Source of the DNA: Pseudomonas sp. Teo4 | GTDB lineage: Bacteria; Pseudomonadota; Gammaproteobacteria; Pseudomonadales; Pseudomonadaceae | Length of the DNA: 64,000 bases | NCBI RefSeq assembly: GCF_034387475.1 | Contig: NZ_JAXCIL010000001.1 | Location: forward strand, 496,001 to 560,000 | Direction of reading: 5' to 3' | In this document: in pieces, positions 29,075 to 37,107 of the stretch | Layout of the letters: each line of letters starts with the position of its first letter | Numbering within the stretch: the stretch's first letter is position 1 | Made by a program: the position numbers and the translations under genes | The notes under the pieces: generated by a model | The model's input: the letters and a program-made list of their open reading frames with translations, nothing else | Told to the model about the DNA's origin: nothing | Database searches by the model: none

Positions 29075-29079
29075 CGGGG

Positions 29080-29616
29080 TTACTCTGCTTTGGGAGCTTC
29101 GGTGGCACAGGCAGGTTTGCCGGCCGCGTATTTAAGGCTTGGGTCGACCAGCGCGTCGAAGTGCTTGAGCGCCTCGGAGCCGATCAGCAGCGGGAACTGG
29201 AAAGCGCTGCGGTCGGTGAGGTTGACTTCGATGGTGCGCAGGTTCTGGCCCATGCAGATTTCGAGTTCGATGACCGGGCGGGCCGTGTAGGCCTTGCCGG
29301 AGTCAGCATCATAGTCGCCAGCGCGGCGCTTGATTTTGCTGACGCGGGCCAGAGGGCGCTCGATCGGGTGCGAGTGGGCGGCATCAATGGCCAGGTAGAA
29401 GCGCACCCAGCTCTCGCCATTGCGCTTGAAGCGCTTGATGTCGCGGGCACTGAGGGAGGCGGTCTTGGCGCCGGTGTCGAGCTTGGCGGCCACCTCCAGG
29501 TCGAGGTCGCCCAGGCGAGCGTATTCGTTCAGACCATACACGGTCTTGCCCGCCGCCTGGCCAAGGGCCGGCAGCAGGGTGAGGCATGACAGCAGTAAAA
29601 CGGGTGTAAGTCTCAT
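29080..29616 (-). CDS. Retropepsin-like periplasmic protease (RimB/'ATP-dependent zinc protease' family)
   Basis: The product is 178 residues from the ATG at 29616 (MRLTPVLLLSCLTLLPALGQ), a start that opens with a signal peptide. The key motif is AAKLDTGAKTASLSARDI (about residues 43-60), the DTG of retroviral-type aspartic proteases, followed by RPVIELEICMGQ and FPLLIGSEAL, the flap and second-strand pattern. The usual family name 'ATP-dependent zinc protease' is misleading. It is the first gene of the operon with the transglutaminase-like and ATP-grasp genes (5-bp gap), so it may trim or release a peptide that the ligase makes. Confidence 0.8.
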   Translation of the reverse strand: MRLTPVLLLSCLTLLPALGQAAGKTVYGLNEYARLGDLDLEVAAKLDTGAKTASLSARDIKRFKRNGESWVRFYLAIDAAHSHPIERPLARVSKIKRRAGDYDADSGKAYTARPVIELEICMGQNLRTIEVNLTDRSAFQFPLLIGSEALKHFDALVDPSLKYAAGKPACATEAPKAE

Positions 29617-29689
29617 AATCCTGGCGCGGTGCTGTGCAGGGTTCGGGGCAAGGCGACTGGCAACTACTGCGCAAGCTTCCTCGTTCATC

Positions 29690-29699
29690 TGTCAACAAC
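29690..29699. promoter_or_regulatory. Possible third GntR site in the protease-operon promoter
   Basis: TGTCAACAAC lies 74 bp upstream of the protease ATG (minus strand) and differs by one base from the site at 29900-29909. A 10-bp match may be chance. Confidence 0.25.
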
Positions 29700-29820
29700 A
29701 TGAATGGATGACAGACACGCAATCCATACTCCGTTGGAGGCGCGGCATTCTATCACGACGATGTCTTGGCGCCAGCGCGTCGCAATCAGACAGCGCAGGG
29801 CTTGGGTAAGTTCGTTCTTA

Positions 29821-29836
29821 GACAATTGTCGACAAT
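29821..29836. promoter_or_regulatory. Palindromic operator upstream of the prp regulator gene
   Basis: GACAATTGTC (29821-29830) and ATTGTCGACAAT (29825-29836) are overlapping perfect palindromes. The form TTGTCGACAA is typical of FCD-subfamily GntR operators. It lies 75-90 bp before the regulator ATG, where it would block or overlap the promoter. Confidence 0.6.
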
Positions 29837-29899
29837 ATTGATTTTGTCTTTGACTGTTGGCGCCTGATTCGCTAGTTTCTGGCGAAGTGACTAGCAAGG

Positions 29900-29909
29900 T
29901 GTCAACAAT
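29900..29909. promoter_or_regulatory. Second GntR-type operator abutting the start codon
   Basis: TGTCAACAAT matches 9 of 10 bases of TGTCGACAAT at 29827-29836 and ends at the base before the ATG (29910). It also takes the place of a normal ribosome site, the nearest being AGCAAGGTG. Binding here would repress the whole prp operon. Confidence 0.5.
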
Positions 29910-30626
29910 ATGCTCGACCTTTCCATCGACAGCCCCGCGGTGAACGACGAAACGGAAACCTTGTCCGAGAACGTCTTCCGCCGTATTCAGGCCGCGATCG
30001 TCAAGGGCGAGATCGCCCCCGGCAGCAAGATCTCCGAGCCTGAGCTGGCGCGTACCTACGGCATCAGTCGCGGCCCGCTGCGCGAGGCCATCCACCGTCT
30101 GGAAGGGCAGCGCCTGCTGGTGCGGGTGCCGCACGTCGGGGCGCGGGTGGTGTCGCTCAGTCATGCCGAGCTGATCGAGCTTTATGAAATCCGCGAATCC
30201 CTGGAAGGCATGGCCTGCCGTCTGGCCGCCGAGCGCATGAGCCTGGCCGACATCGACGAGTTGCGCCGGGTGCTCGACACCCACGAGCGCGACGCCGCGT
30301 TCCAGGCGGGGCAGGGCTACTACCAACAGGAAGGCGACTACGACTTCCACTACCGGATCATTCAGGGCAGCGGCAACCAGACCCTGGTCAAGATGCTCTG
30401 CGGCGAGTTGTACCAACTGGTGCGCATGTACCGCATCCAGTTCTCTGCCACGCCCAATCGGCCACGCCAGGCCTTCGCCGAGCACCACCGCATCCTCGAC
30501 GCCATCGCCGACCGAGACGGCGAACTGGCCGAACTCCTGATGCGCCGCCACATCGGCGCGTCCAAACGCAACATTGAGCGTCACTACCTGGACGCCAACA
30601 ACAACAGCCCACGAGGTGAGTCATGA
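29910..30626 (+). CDS. GntR-family (FCD) regulator of the 2-methylcitrate operon
   Basis: A 238-residue regulator. The winged helix-turn-helix is at about residues 20-90 ([40 protein letters not shown]). An FCD effector domain follows ([60 protein letters not shown]) with the metal-binding Asp/His positions of that family. It overlaps prpB by 4 bp (ATGA), so it is autoregulated with the catabolic genes. It replaces the sigma-54 PrpR found in enteric bacteria. Likely inducer: 2-methylcitrate or a related acid (inference). Confidence 0.9.
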   Translation: MLDLSIDSPAVNDETETLSENVFRRIQAAIVKGEIAPGSKISEPELARTYGISRGPLREAIHRLEGQRLLVRVPHVGARVVSLSHAELIELYEIRESLEGMACRLAAERMSLADIDELRRVLDTHERDAAFQAGQGYYQQEGDYDFHYRIIQGSGNQTLVKMLCGELYQLVRMYRIQFSATPNRPRQAFAEHHRILDAIADRDGELAELLMRRHIGASKRNIERHYLDANNNSPRGES

Positions 30627-31513
30627 CTGTGAAGAGCACCCCCGGTCAGCGTTTTCGCGACGCCGTAGCTGCCGAGCATCCGCTGCAAGTGGTCGGCGCG
30701 ATCAACGCCAACCACGCCCTGCTGGCCAAGCGTGCCGGTTTCAAGGCCATCTACCTGTCCGGTGGCGGCGTCGCCGCAGGTTCCCTGGGCCTTCCGGACC
30801 TGGGCATCAGCGGCCTGGATGACGTATTGACCGATGTGCGCCGTATCACCGACGTCTGCGACCTGCCGCTGCTGGTGGATGTCGACACCGGGTTTGGCGC
30901 TTCGGCCTTCAACGTCGCCCGTACCGTGCGTTCGATGATCAAGTTCGGCGCTGCGGCCATTCACATCGAAGACCAGGTGGGCGCCAAGCGTTGTGGGCAC
31001 CGTCCGAATAAAGAGATCGTCACTCAGCAGGAGATGGTCGATCGCATCAAGGCGGCGGTGGACGCCCGTACCGACGACAGCTTCGTGATCATGGCGCGTA
31101 CCGACGCTCTGGCTGTTGAAGGTCTGAACGCCGCCCTGGATCGCGCCGAGGCCTGCATCGAGGCTGGCGCCGACATGATTTTCCCGGAAGCCATCACCGA
31201 GCTTTCGATGTACAAGACCTTCGCCGACCGCGTAAGGGCGCCGATTCTGGCCAATATCACCGAATTCGGTGCAACGCCGCTGTACACCACCGAAGAACTG
31301 GCTTCGGTCGACGTGTCGCTGGTGCTGTACCCGCTGTCGGCCTTCCGCGCCATGAACAAGGCGGCTGAAAACGTCTACACCGCACTGCGCCGCGACGGTA
31401 CCCAGAAGAACGTGGTCGACACCATGCAGACCCGCATGGAGCTCTACGATGCCATTGGTTACCACGCTTTCGAGCAGAGCCTGGATGCGTTGTTCGCCCA
31501 GAAGAAAGGTTGA
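30623..31513 (+). CDS. prpB: 2-methylisocitrate lyase
   Basis: A 296-residue TIM-barrel lyase starting [20 protein letters not shown]. The active-site motif reads KRCGHR (about residue 121; KKCGHR in many relatives) with the catalytic Cys. Metal-binding DVDTGFG and EDQVG and the tail [20 protein letters not shown] are also present. It splits 2-methylisocitrate into pyruvate and succinate, the last step of the methylcitrate cycle for propionate. It overlaps the regulator gene by 4 bp and is separated from prpC by a REP pair. Confidence 0.96.
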   Translation: MTVKSTPGQRFRDAVAAEHPLQVVGAINANHALLAKRAGFKAIYLSGGGVAAGSLGLPDLGISGLDDVLTDVRRITDVCDLPLLVDVDTGFGASAFNVARTVRSMIKFGAAAIHIEDQVGAKRCGHRPNKEIVTQQEMVDRIKAAVDARTDDSFVIMARTDALAVEGLNAALDRAEACIEAGADMIFPEAITELSMYKTFADRVRAPILANITEFGATPLYTTEELASVDVSLVLYPLSAFRAMNKAAENVYTALRRDGTQKNVVDTMQTRMELYDAIGYHAFEQSLDALFAQKKG

Positions 31514-31522
31514 GCCTGTGCT

Positions 31523-31617
31523 GGCCTCATCGCCGGCAAGCCGGCTCCCACAAGGGACTGCACTGGTTTTGAGGCATGCACTGTCCCTGTAGGAGCCGGC
31601 TTGCCGGCGATAGGGCC
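31523..31617. repeat. REP inverted pair between prpB and prpC
   Basis: Copies at 31523-31552 and (inverted, TAGGAG variant) 31588-31617 with the common CCGGCTTGCCGGCGATAGGG-type core, able to form a long stem in the mRNA. Confidence 0.88.
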
Positions 31618-31679
31618 CACACAGACACCCCGAATTAGCCAGAAAGATTCCATAACAATTTCAAGAAAGGAGAAACACC

Positions 31680-32807
31680 ATGGCCGAAGCAAAAGTACTC
31701 AGTGGCGCAGGCCTGCGTGGCCAGGTGGCCGGCCAGACCGCATTGTCGACAGTCGGCCAGGCCGGTGCCGGGCTGACCTACCGCGGCTACGATGTCCGTG
31801 ACCTGGCGGCCGGTGCCGAGTTCGAGGAAGTCGCCTACCTGCTGCTGTACGGCGAGCTGCCAAGCAAGGCTGAACTGGCCGACTACAAGCGCAAGCTCAA
31901 AGGCCTGCGCGACCTGCCGCAAGCCCTCAAGGAAGTGCTTGAGCGCATTCCCCGCGATGCCCATCCGATGGACGTGATGCGCACCGGTTGCTCGGTGCTG
32001 GGTACCCTGGAGCCCGAGCTGACCTTCGAGGCCCAGCGCGAGAAGACCGACCGCCTGCTGGCCGTGTTCCCGGCGATCATGTGCTACTGGTACCGCTTCA
32101 CCCACCAGGGTGTGCGCATCGACTGCACCAGTGACGAAGACACCCTGGGCGGGCACTTCCTGCACCTGCTGCACGGCAAGAAGCCGAGCGAGCTGCACGT
32201 CAAGGTGATGAACGTCTCGCTGATTCTCTACGCCGAGCACGAATTCAACGCCTCGACCTTCACCGCCCGCGTCTGCGCCTCGACCCTGTCCGACCTGTAC
32301 TCGTGCATCACCGCGGCCATCGGTTCGCTGCGTGGCCCGCTGCACGGTGGCGCCAACGAGGCGGCGATGGAGCTGATCGAGCGCTTCCAGAGCCCGCAGG
32401 AAGCGGTGACCGAGCTGCTGGCCATGCTCGAGCGCAAGGACAAGATCATGGGCTTCGGCCATGCCATCTATAAAGAGTCCGACCCGCGTAACGAGGTGAT
32501 CAAGGGTTGGTCGAAGCAGCTGGCCGATGAAGTGGGTGACAAGGTGCTGTACCCGGTCTCCGAAGCCATCGACAAGACCATGTGGGAGCAGAAACGCCTG
32601 TTCCCCAACGCCGACTTCTACCATGCCTCGGCGTACCACTTCATGGGTATCCCGACCAAGCTGTTCACCCCGATCTTCGTCTGCTCGCGCCTGACCGGCT
32701 GGGCGGCGCATGTCTTCGAGCAGCGTGCCAACAACCGCATCATCCGCCCGAGCGCCGAGTATGTCGGCGTCGAGCAGCGCCAGTTCGTGCCGATCGAGCA
32801 GCGCTGA
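31680..32807 (+). CDS. prpC: 2-methylcitrate synthase
   Basis: A 375-residue citrate-synthase-fold enzyme starting MAEAKVLSGAGLRGQVAGQT after AGAAAGGAGAAACACC. The motifs AGAGLTYRGYDVRDLA, LRGPLHGGANEAAMELI (catalytic His), MGFGHAIYKESDPRNEVI (second His) and PTKLFTPIFVCSRLTGWAAH (Asp is replaced by the family-specific region) match PrpC rather than GltA. It condenses propionyl-CoA with oxaloacetate. It is preceded by a REP pair, so the prpB-prpC spacer is 166 bp in an otherwise continuous operon. Confidence 0.94.
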   Translation: MAEAKVLSGAGLRGQVAGQTALSTVGQAGAGLTYRGYDVRDLAAGAEFEEVAYLLLYGELPSKAELADYKRKLKGLRDLPQALKEVLERIPRDAHPMDVMRTGCSVLGTLEPELTFEAQREKTDRLLAVFPAIMCYWYRFTHQGVRIDCTSDEDTLGGHFLHLLHGKKPSELHVKVMNVSLILYAEHEFNASTFTARVCASTLSDLYSCITAAIGSLRGPLHGGANEAAMELIERFQSPQEAVTELLAMLERKDKIMGFGHAIYKESDPRNEVIKGWSKQLADEVGDKVLYPVSEAIDKTMWEQKRLFPNADFYHASAYHFMGIPTKLFTPIFVCSRLTGWAAHVFEQRANNRIIRPSAEYVGVEQRQFVPIEQR

Positions 32808-32830
32808 TACAGCAGGCCATGCACCTGTGG

Positions 32831-32922
32831 GCCCATCGCCGGCAAACCGGCTCCCACAGGTTCATCGCCGCCGCTGAGCATTGTGCAGTTCCTGTGGGAG
32901 CCGGCTTGCCGGCGATGAGGCC
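32831..32922. repeat. REP inverted pair between prpC and acnD
   Basis: Copies at 32831-32859 (GCCCATCGCCGGCAAACCGG form) and 32893-32922 inverted. They lie 24 bp after the prpC stop and may block 3' decay of the upstream message. Confidence 0.88.
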
Positions 32923-32975
32923 AGAACAGGCAGCGCAGGGCTGTTGACCGTACCGTGACCGAGCCTGATAACGAT

Positions 32976-35564
32976 ATGAATACCGCATTCCGCAAGCACC
33001 TGCCAGGCACCGACCTGGACTACTACGACGCCCGCGCGGCGGTCGAGGCGATCAAGCCCGGCGCATACGACGGCCTGCCATACACTTCCCGCGTGCTGGC
33101 CGAAAACCTGGTACGCCGTTGCGACCCAGCTACCCTCGACGCGTCCCTCGAGCAGCTCATCGAACGCAAGCGCGACCTCGACTTCCCTTGGTTCCCGGCC
33201 CGCGTGGTGTGCCACGACATCCTCGGCCAAACCGCGCTGGTCGACCTGGCTGGCCTGCGTGACGCCATTGCCGACAAAGGCGGTGACCCGGCCCAGGTCA
33301 ACCCGGTGGTGCCGGTGCAGTTGATCGTCGACCACTCCCTGGCCGTCGAGTGCGGTGGTTTCGACCCGCAGGCGTTCGAGAAGAACCGTGCCATCGAAGA
33401 CCGTCGCAACGAAGACCGTTTCCACTTCATCAACTGGACCAAGAAGGCGTTCAAGAACGTCGATGTGATCCAGCCGGGCAACGGCATCATGCACCAGATC
33501 AACCTGGAGAAGATGTCGCCGGTGATCCACAGCGACCGTGGCGTGGCCTACCCGGACACCTGCGTCGGTACCGACAGCCACACGCCACACGTCGATGCCC
33601 TGGGCGTGATCGCCATCGGTGTCGGTGGCCTTGAAGCCGAGAACGTCATGCTTGGCCGCGCCTCGTGGATGCGCCTGCCGGAAATCGTTGGTGTCGAGCT
33701 TGGCGGCAAGCTGGCGCCGAACATCACCGCCACCGACCTGGTGCTGGCCCTGACCGAGTTCCTGCGCAAGCAGAAAGTGGTCGGCGCCTACCTCGAATTC
33801 TATGGCGAAGGTGCCCGCGCCCTGACCCTGGGCGACCGCGCCACCATCTCCAACATGGCGCCGGAGTATGGCGCCACTGCCGCGATGTTCGCCATCGACC
33901 AGCAGACCATCGACTATCTCAAGCTGACCGGCCGCGAAGAACAGCAGGTCAAGCTGGTGGAAACCTATGCCAAGGCCACTGGCCTGTGGGCAGACGCCTT
34001 GGCCAAGGCCGAGTACGAGCGCGTGCTGCACTTCGATCTGTCGAGCGTGGTGCGCAACATGGCCGGCCCGTCCAACCCGCATGCCCGCGTGGCCACCAGC
34101 GACCTGGCAGCGAAAGGCATTGCCGGCGCCTGGGAAGAAGTCCCGGGCCAGATGCCGGACGGCGCGGTGATCATTGCCGCCATCACCAGCTGCACCAACA
34201 CCAGCAACCCGCGCAACGTGATCGCTGCCGGCCTCCTGGCGCGCAACGCCAACAAGCTCGGCCTGGTGCGCAAGCCTTGGGTCAAGTCGTCGCTGGCGCC
34301 GGGTTCCAAAGCCGTTCAGCTGTACCTGGAAGAAGCGGGTCTTGAGAAAGAGCTTGAGCAACTGGGCTTTGGCATCGTCGCCTTTGCCTGCACCACCTGC
34401 AACGGCATGTCCGGCGCGCTGGACCCGGTGATCCAGCAAGAGATCATCGACCGTGACCTGTACGCCACTGCCGTGCTGTCGGGCAACCGCAACTTCGATG
34501 GGCGTATTCACCCATACGCCAAGCAGGCGTTCCTGGCATCGCCGCCGCTGGTCGTGGCCTATGCCATCGCCGGTACCATCCGCTTCGACATCGAGAAGGA
34601 TGTGCTGGGCGTGGTCGATGGCAAAGAGATTCGTCTGAAGGACATCTGGCCGAGCGACGAAGAGATCGACGCGGTGGTGCGTGCGGCGGTCAAGCCCGAG
34701 CAGTTCCGCAAGGTCTACATCCCGATGTTCGCCATCGAGGAAGACCGTGGCCCGAAAGTGGCGCCGCTGTACGAATGGCGCCCGATGAGCACCTACATTC
34801 GTCGCCCGCCATACTGGGAAGGTGCCCTGGCCGGTGAGCGCACCCTGCGTGGCATGCGTCCGCTGGCGGTGCTGCCGGACAACATCACCACCGACCACCT
34901 GTCGCCGTCCAACGCCATCCTGCTCGACAGCGCGGCGGGCGAGTACCTGGCGAAAATGGGCCTGCCTGAGGAAGACTTCAACTCCTACGCCACCCACCGT
35001 GGTGACCACCTGACCGCCCAACGTGCCACCTTCGCCAACCCTAAGCTGTTCAACGAGATGGTGCGCAAGGAAGACGGCAGTGTGAAGCAGGGTTCGCTGG
35101 CGCGTATCGAGCCGGAAGGCAAGGTGACCCGCATGTGGGAAGCGATCGAGACCTACATGGAGCGCAAGCAGCCGCTGATCATCGTTGCCGGGGGCGACTA
35201 TGGCCAAGGCTCGTCCCGTGACTGGGCGGCCAAGGGCGTGCGCCTGGCGGGTGTCGAAGCCATTGTTGCCGAGGGTTTCGAGCGTATTCACCGGACCAAC
35301 CTGGTCGGCATGGGTGTGCTGCCGCTGGAGTTCAAGGCGGGTACCGATCGCAAGACCCTGGCATTGGACGGTAGCGAAACCTACGACGTGCTGGGCGAGC
35401 GCAAGCCGCGTGCAACCTTGACGCTGGTGGTGACCCGTAAGAATGGCGAGCGGGTCGAGGTGCCGGTGACTTGCCGTCTGGATACTGCTGAAGAAGTGTC
35501 GATCTACGAGGCTGGTGGCGTGCTGCAGCGCTTTGCCCAGGACTTCCTGGAAGCTTCGGCGTAG
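32976..35564 (+). CDS. acnD: Fe/S-dependent 2-methylcitrate dehydratase
   Basis: An 862-residue aconitase-family enzyme from the ATG at 32976 (MNTAFRKHLPGTDLDYYDAR), the conserved AcnD N-terminus; the GTG 7 codons upstream is a weaker choice. It has the three [4Fe-4S] cysteines in ITSCTNTSNP and ACTTCNG, and the swivel-domain active-site loop GGDYGQGSSRDWAAKG. It dehydrates 2-methylcitrate to a 2-methylaconitate isomer that needs PrpF, encoded next, before aconitase can rehydrate it. The ribosome site is weak (GAG...), so translation may depend on the spacer structure. Confidence 0.94.
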   Translation: MNTAFRKHLPGTDLDYYDARAAVEAIKPGAYDGLPYTSRVLAENLVRRCDPATLDASLEQLIERKRDLDFPWFPARVVCHDILGQTALVDLAGLRDAIADKGGDPAQVNPVVPVQLIVDHSLAVECGGFDPQAFEKNRAIEDRRNEDRFHFINWTKKAFKNVDVIQPGNGIMHQINLEKMSPVIHSDRGVAYPDTCVGTDSHTPHVDALGVIAIGVGGLEAENVMLGRASWMRLPEIVGVELGGKLAPNITATDLVLALTEFLRKQKVVGAYLEFYGEGARALTLGDRATISNMAPEYGATAAMFAIDQQTIDYLKLTGREEQQVKLVETYAKATGLWADALAKAEYERVLHFDLSSVVRNMAGPSNPHARVATSDLAAKGIAGAWEEVPGQMPDGAVIIAAITSCTNTSNPRNVIAAGLLARNANKLGLVRKPWVKSSLAPGSKAVQLYLEEAGLEKELEQLGFGIVAFACTTCNGMSGALDPVIQQEIIDRDLYATAVLSGNRNFDGRIHPYAKQAFLASPPLVVAYAIAGTIRFDIEKDVLGVVDGKEIRLKDIWPSDEEIDAVVRAAVKPEQFRKVYIPMFAIEEDRGPKVAPLYEWRPMSTYIRRPPYWEGALAGERTLRGMRPLAVLPDNITTDHLSPSNAILLDSAAGEYLAKMGLPEEDFNSYATHRGDHLTAQRATFANPKLFNEMVRKEDGSVKQGSLARIEPEGKVTRMWEAIETYMERKQPLIIVAGGDYGQGSSRDWAAKGVRLAGVEAIVAEGFERIHRTNLVGMGVLPLEFKAGTDRKTLALDGSETYDVLGERKPRATLTLVVTRKNGERVEVPVTCRLDTAEEVSIYEAGGVLQRFAQDFLEASA

Positions 35565-35580
35565 TGGCAGGGGGCTGCCG

Positions 35581-35730
35581 CGCAGCCCATCGCAGGCTGC
35601 GCCAGCTCCCACGGAACTTCTTGGACTGTCTGTGACAGCTCAGGCAGCCATTTTGTGGGACTGCTTGTGACAGCTCAGGCAGCTATTTTGTGGGAGCTGG
35701 CGCAGCCTGCGATGGCGCGCGCAGCGCGCC
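35581..35730. repeat. Second-family REP pair enclosing a 30-bp tandem repeat
   Basis: The left copy (35586-35614, CCCATCGCAGGCTGCGCCAG form) and the right copy (35689-35715, inverted) surround two 30-bp direct repeats (35631-35660 and 35666-35695) that differ at one base. The hairpin GGCGCGC-GCA-GCGCGCC (35714-35730) follows. It fills the acnD-prpF spacer. Confidence 0.85.
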
Positions 35731-35751
35731 CAGATTGAACAGGACTATTCA

Positions 35752-36942
35752 ATGGCACATGTACCGCAAGTAAAAATCCCCGCCACCTACATCCGTGGCG
35801 GCACCAGCAAAGGCGTGTTCTTCCGCCTGCAGGACCTGCCCGAGCAGGCCCAGATTCCCGGCCCGGCCCGCGACGCACTGCTGCTGCGGGTCATCGGCAG
35901 CCCCGACCCCTACGGCAAGCAGATCGACGGCATGGGCGGTGCGACTTCCAGCACCAGCAAGACCGTCATCCTGTCGCCCAGCATCAAGCCGGAGCACGAC
36001 GTGGACTACCTGTTCGGCCAGGTCTCCATCGACAAGGCGTTCGTCGACTGGAGCGGCAACTGCGGCAACCTGTCTGCCGCTGTCGGCTCCTTCGCCATCA
36101 GCAGTGGTCTGGTTGAGGCGTCGCGCATTCCCCGCAACGGCATCGCCACAGTGCGTATCTGGCAGGCCAATATCGGCAAGACCATCGTTGCCCATGTGCC
36201 GATCACCGAGGGCGAAGTGCAGGAAACCGGCGACTTCGAACTCGACGGCGTGACCTTCCCCGCAGCCGAGGTTCAGCTGGAGTTTCTCGACCCGGCGGCT
36301 GACGAGGATGGTGACGGTGGCGCCATGTTCCCCACGGGTAACCTGGTGGACGATCTGGAGGTACCAGGCATTGGTACGTTCAAGGCGACTTTGATCAACG
36401 CTGGCATCCCGACCATTTTCGTCAATGCGGCCGATATTGGTTACACCGGTACCGAATTGCAGGATGCAATCAATGGTGATGCCCAGGCGCTGCTGCGTTT
36501 CGAGACCATCCGGGCCTATGGCGCGGTGCGCATGGGTCTGATCGAGCATGTCGACCAGGCTGCCGGACGTCAGCACACTCCCAAGGTTGCCTTCGTCGCG
36601 CCACCAACCACCTACACTGCGTCCAGTGGCAAGACTGTCGCGGCTGACGATGTCGACCTGCTGGTGCGTGCGTTGTCCATGGGCAAGCTGCACCACGCGA
36701 TGATGGGCACCGCAGCCGTGGCGATCGGTACCGCTGCCGCCATTCCAGGCACGCTGGTCAACCTCGCCGCAGGCGGGGGAGAACGCAGCGCCGTGCGTTT
36801 CGGCCACCCCTCGGGTACGTTGCGGGTGGGGGCCGAGGCGCGCCAGGTCGGGGGCGAGTGGACGGTGACCAAGGCAATCATGAGCCGTAGTGCTCGCGTG
36901 CTGATGGAAGGCTGGGTGAGGGTGCCTGGCGATAGCTTCTAA
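35752..36942 (+). CDS. prpF: 2-methylaconitate cis-trans isomerase
   Basis: A 396-residue two-domain DAP-epimerase-fold protein starting MAHVPQVKIPATYIRGGTSK. PrpF motifs are YIRGGTSKGVFF, DGMGGATSSTSKTVI, NCGNLSAAVGSFAI with the conserved Cys/Ser surroundings and the C-terminal VRFGHPSGTLRVG. It isomerises trans-2-methylaconitate formed by AcnD so that aconitase (AcnB, encoded 1.8 kb downstream on the opposite strand) can complete the cycle. Ribosome site AGGAC. It follows acnD after a 187-bp repeat-filled spacer. Confidence 0.94.
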   Translation: MAHVPQVKIPATYIRGGTSKGVFFRLQDLPEQAQIPGPARDALLLRVIGSPDPYGKQIDGMGGATSSTSKTVILSPSIKPEHDVDYLFGQVSIDKAFVDWSGNCGNLSAAVGSFAISSGLVEASRIPRNGIATVRIWQANIGKTIVAHVPITEGEVQETGDFELDGVTFPAAEVQLEFLDPAADEDGDGGAMFPTGNLVDDLEVPGIGTFKATLINAGIPTIFVNAADIGYTGTELQDAINGDAQALLRFETIRAYGAVRMGLIEHVDQAAGRQHTPKVAFVAPPTTYTASSGKTVAADDVDLLVRALSMGKLHHAMMGTAAVAIGTAAAIPGTLVNLAAGGGERSAVRFGHPSGTLRVGAEARQVGGEWTVTKAIMSRSARVLMEGWVRVPGDSF

Positions 36943-36985
36943 CGCACCATTGGCGCTCGGTTCTGGATGAGCAGGGCCGCGTTGC

Positions 36986-37080
36986 GGCCCATCGCCGGCA
37001 AGCCGGCCCCCACAGGTAAGGCGCTCGACTAGAGGGCGATGCAATCTGTGTGGGGTCTGGCTTGCCAGCGACGGGCTGCT
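36986..37080. repeat. REP inverted pair between prpF and prpD, one copy degenerate
   Basis: The left copy is 36986-37015 (one C for T change). The right copy, 37047-37080, reads TGTGTGGGGTCTGGCTTGCC and AGCGACGGGC and has several mismatches from the consensus. Confidence 0.8.
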
Positions 37081-37107
37081 CGGCAGCCCCCTTCACAGGA
37101 GCTGGAA

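Noticed and set aside
27698..29290. A 530-codon + strand frame opposite the transglutaminase-like and protease genes
   Set aside because: It crosses two real genes and their junction, has no ribosome site and its translation is Gln/Gly-rich and featureless.
32862..35612. A 916-codon open frame on the minus strand opposite acnD
   Set aside because: Same cause: low-complexity His/Arg/Gly-rich translation covering a complete, motif-bearing AcnD on the other strand.
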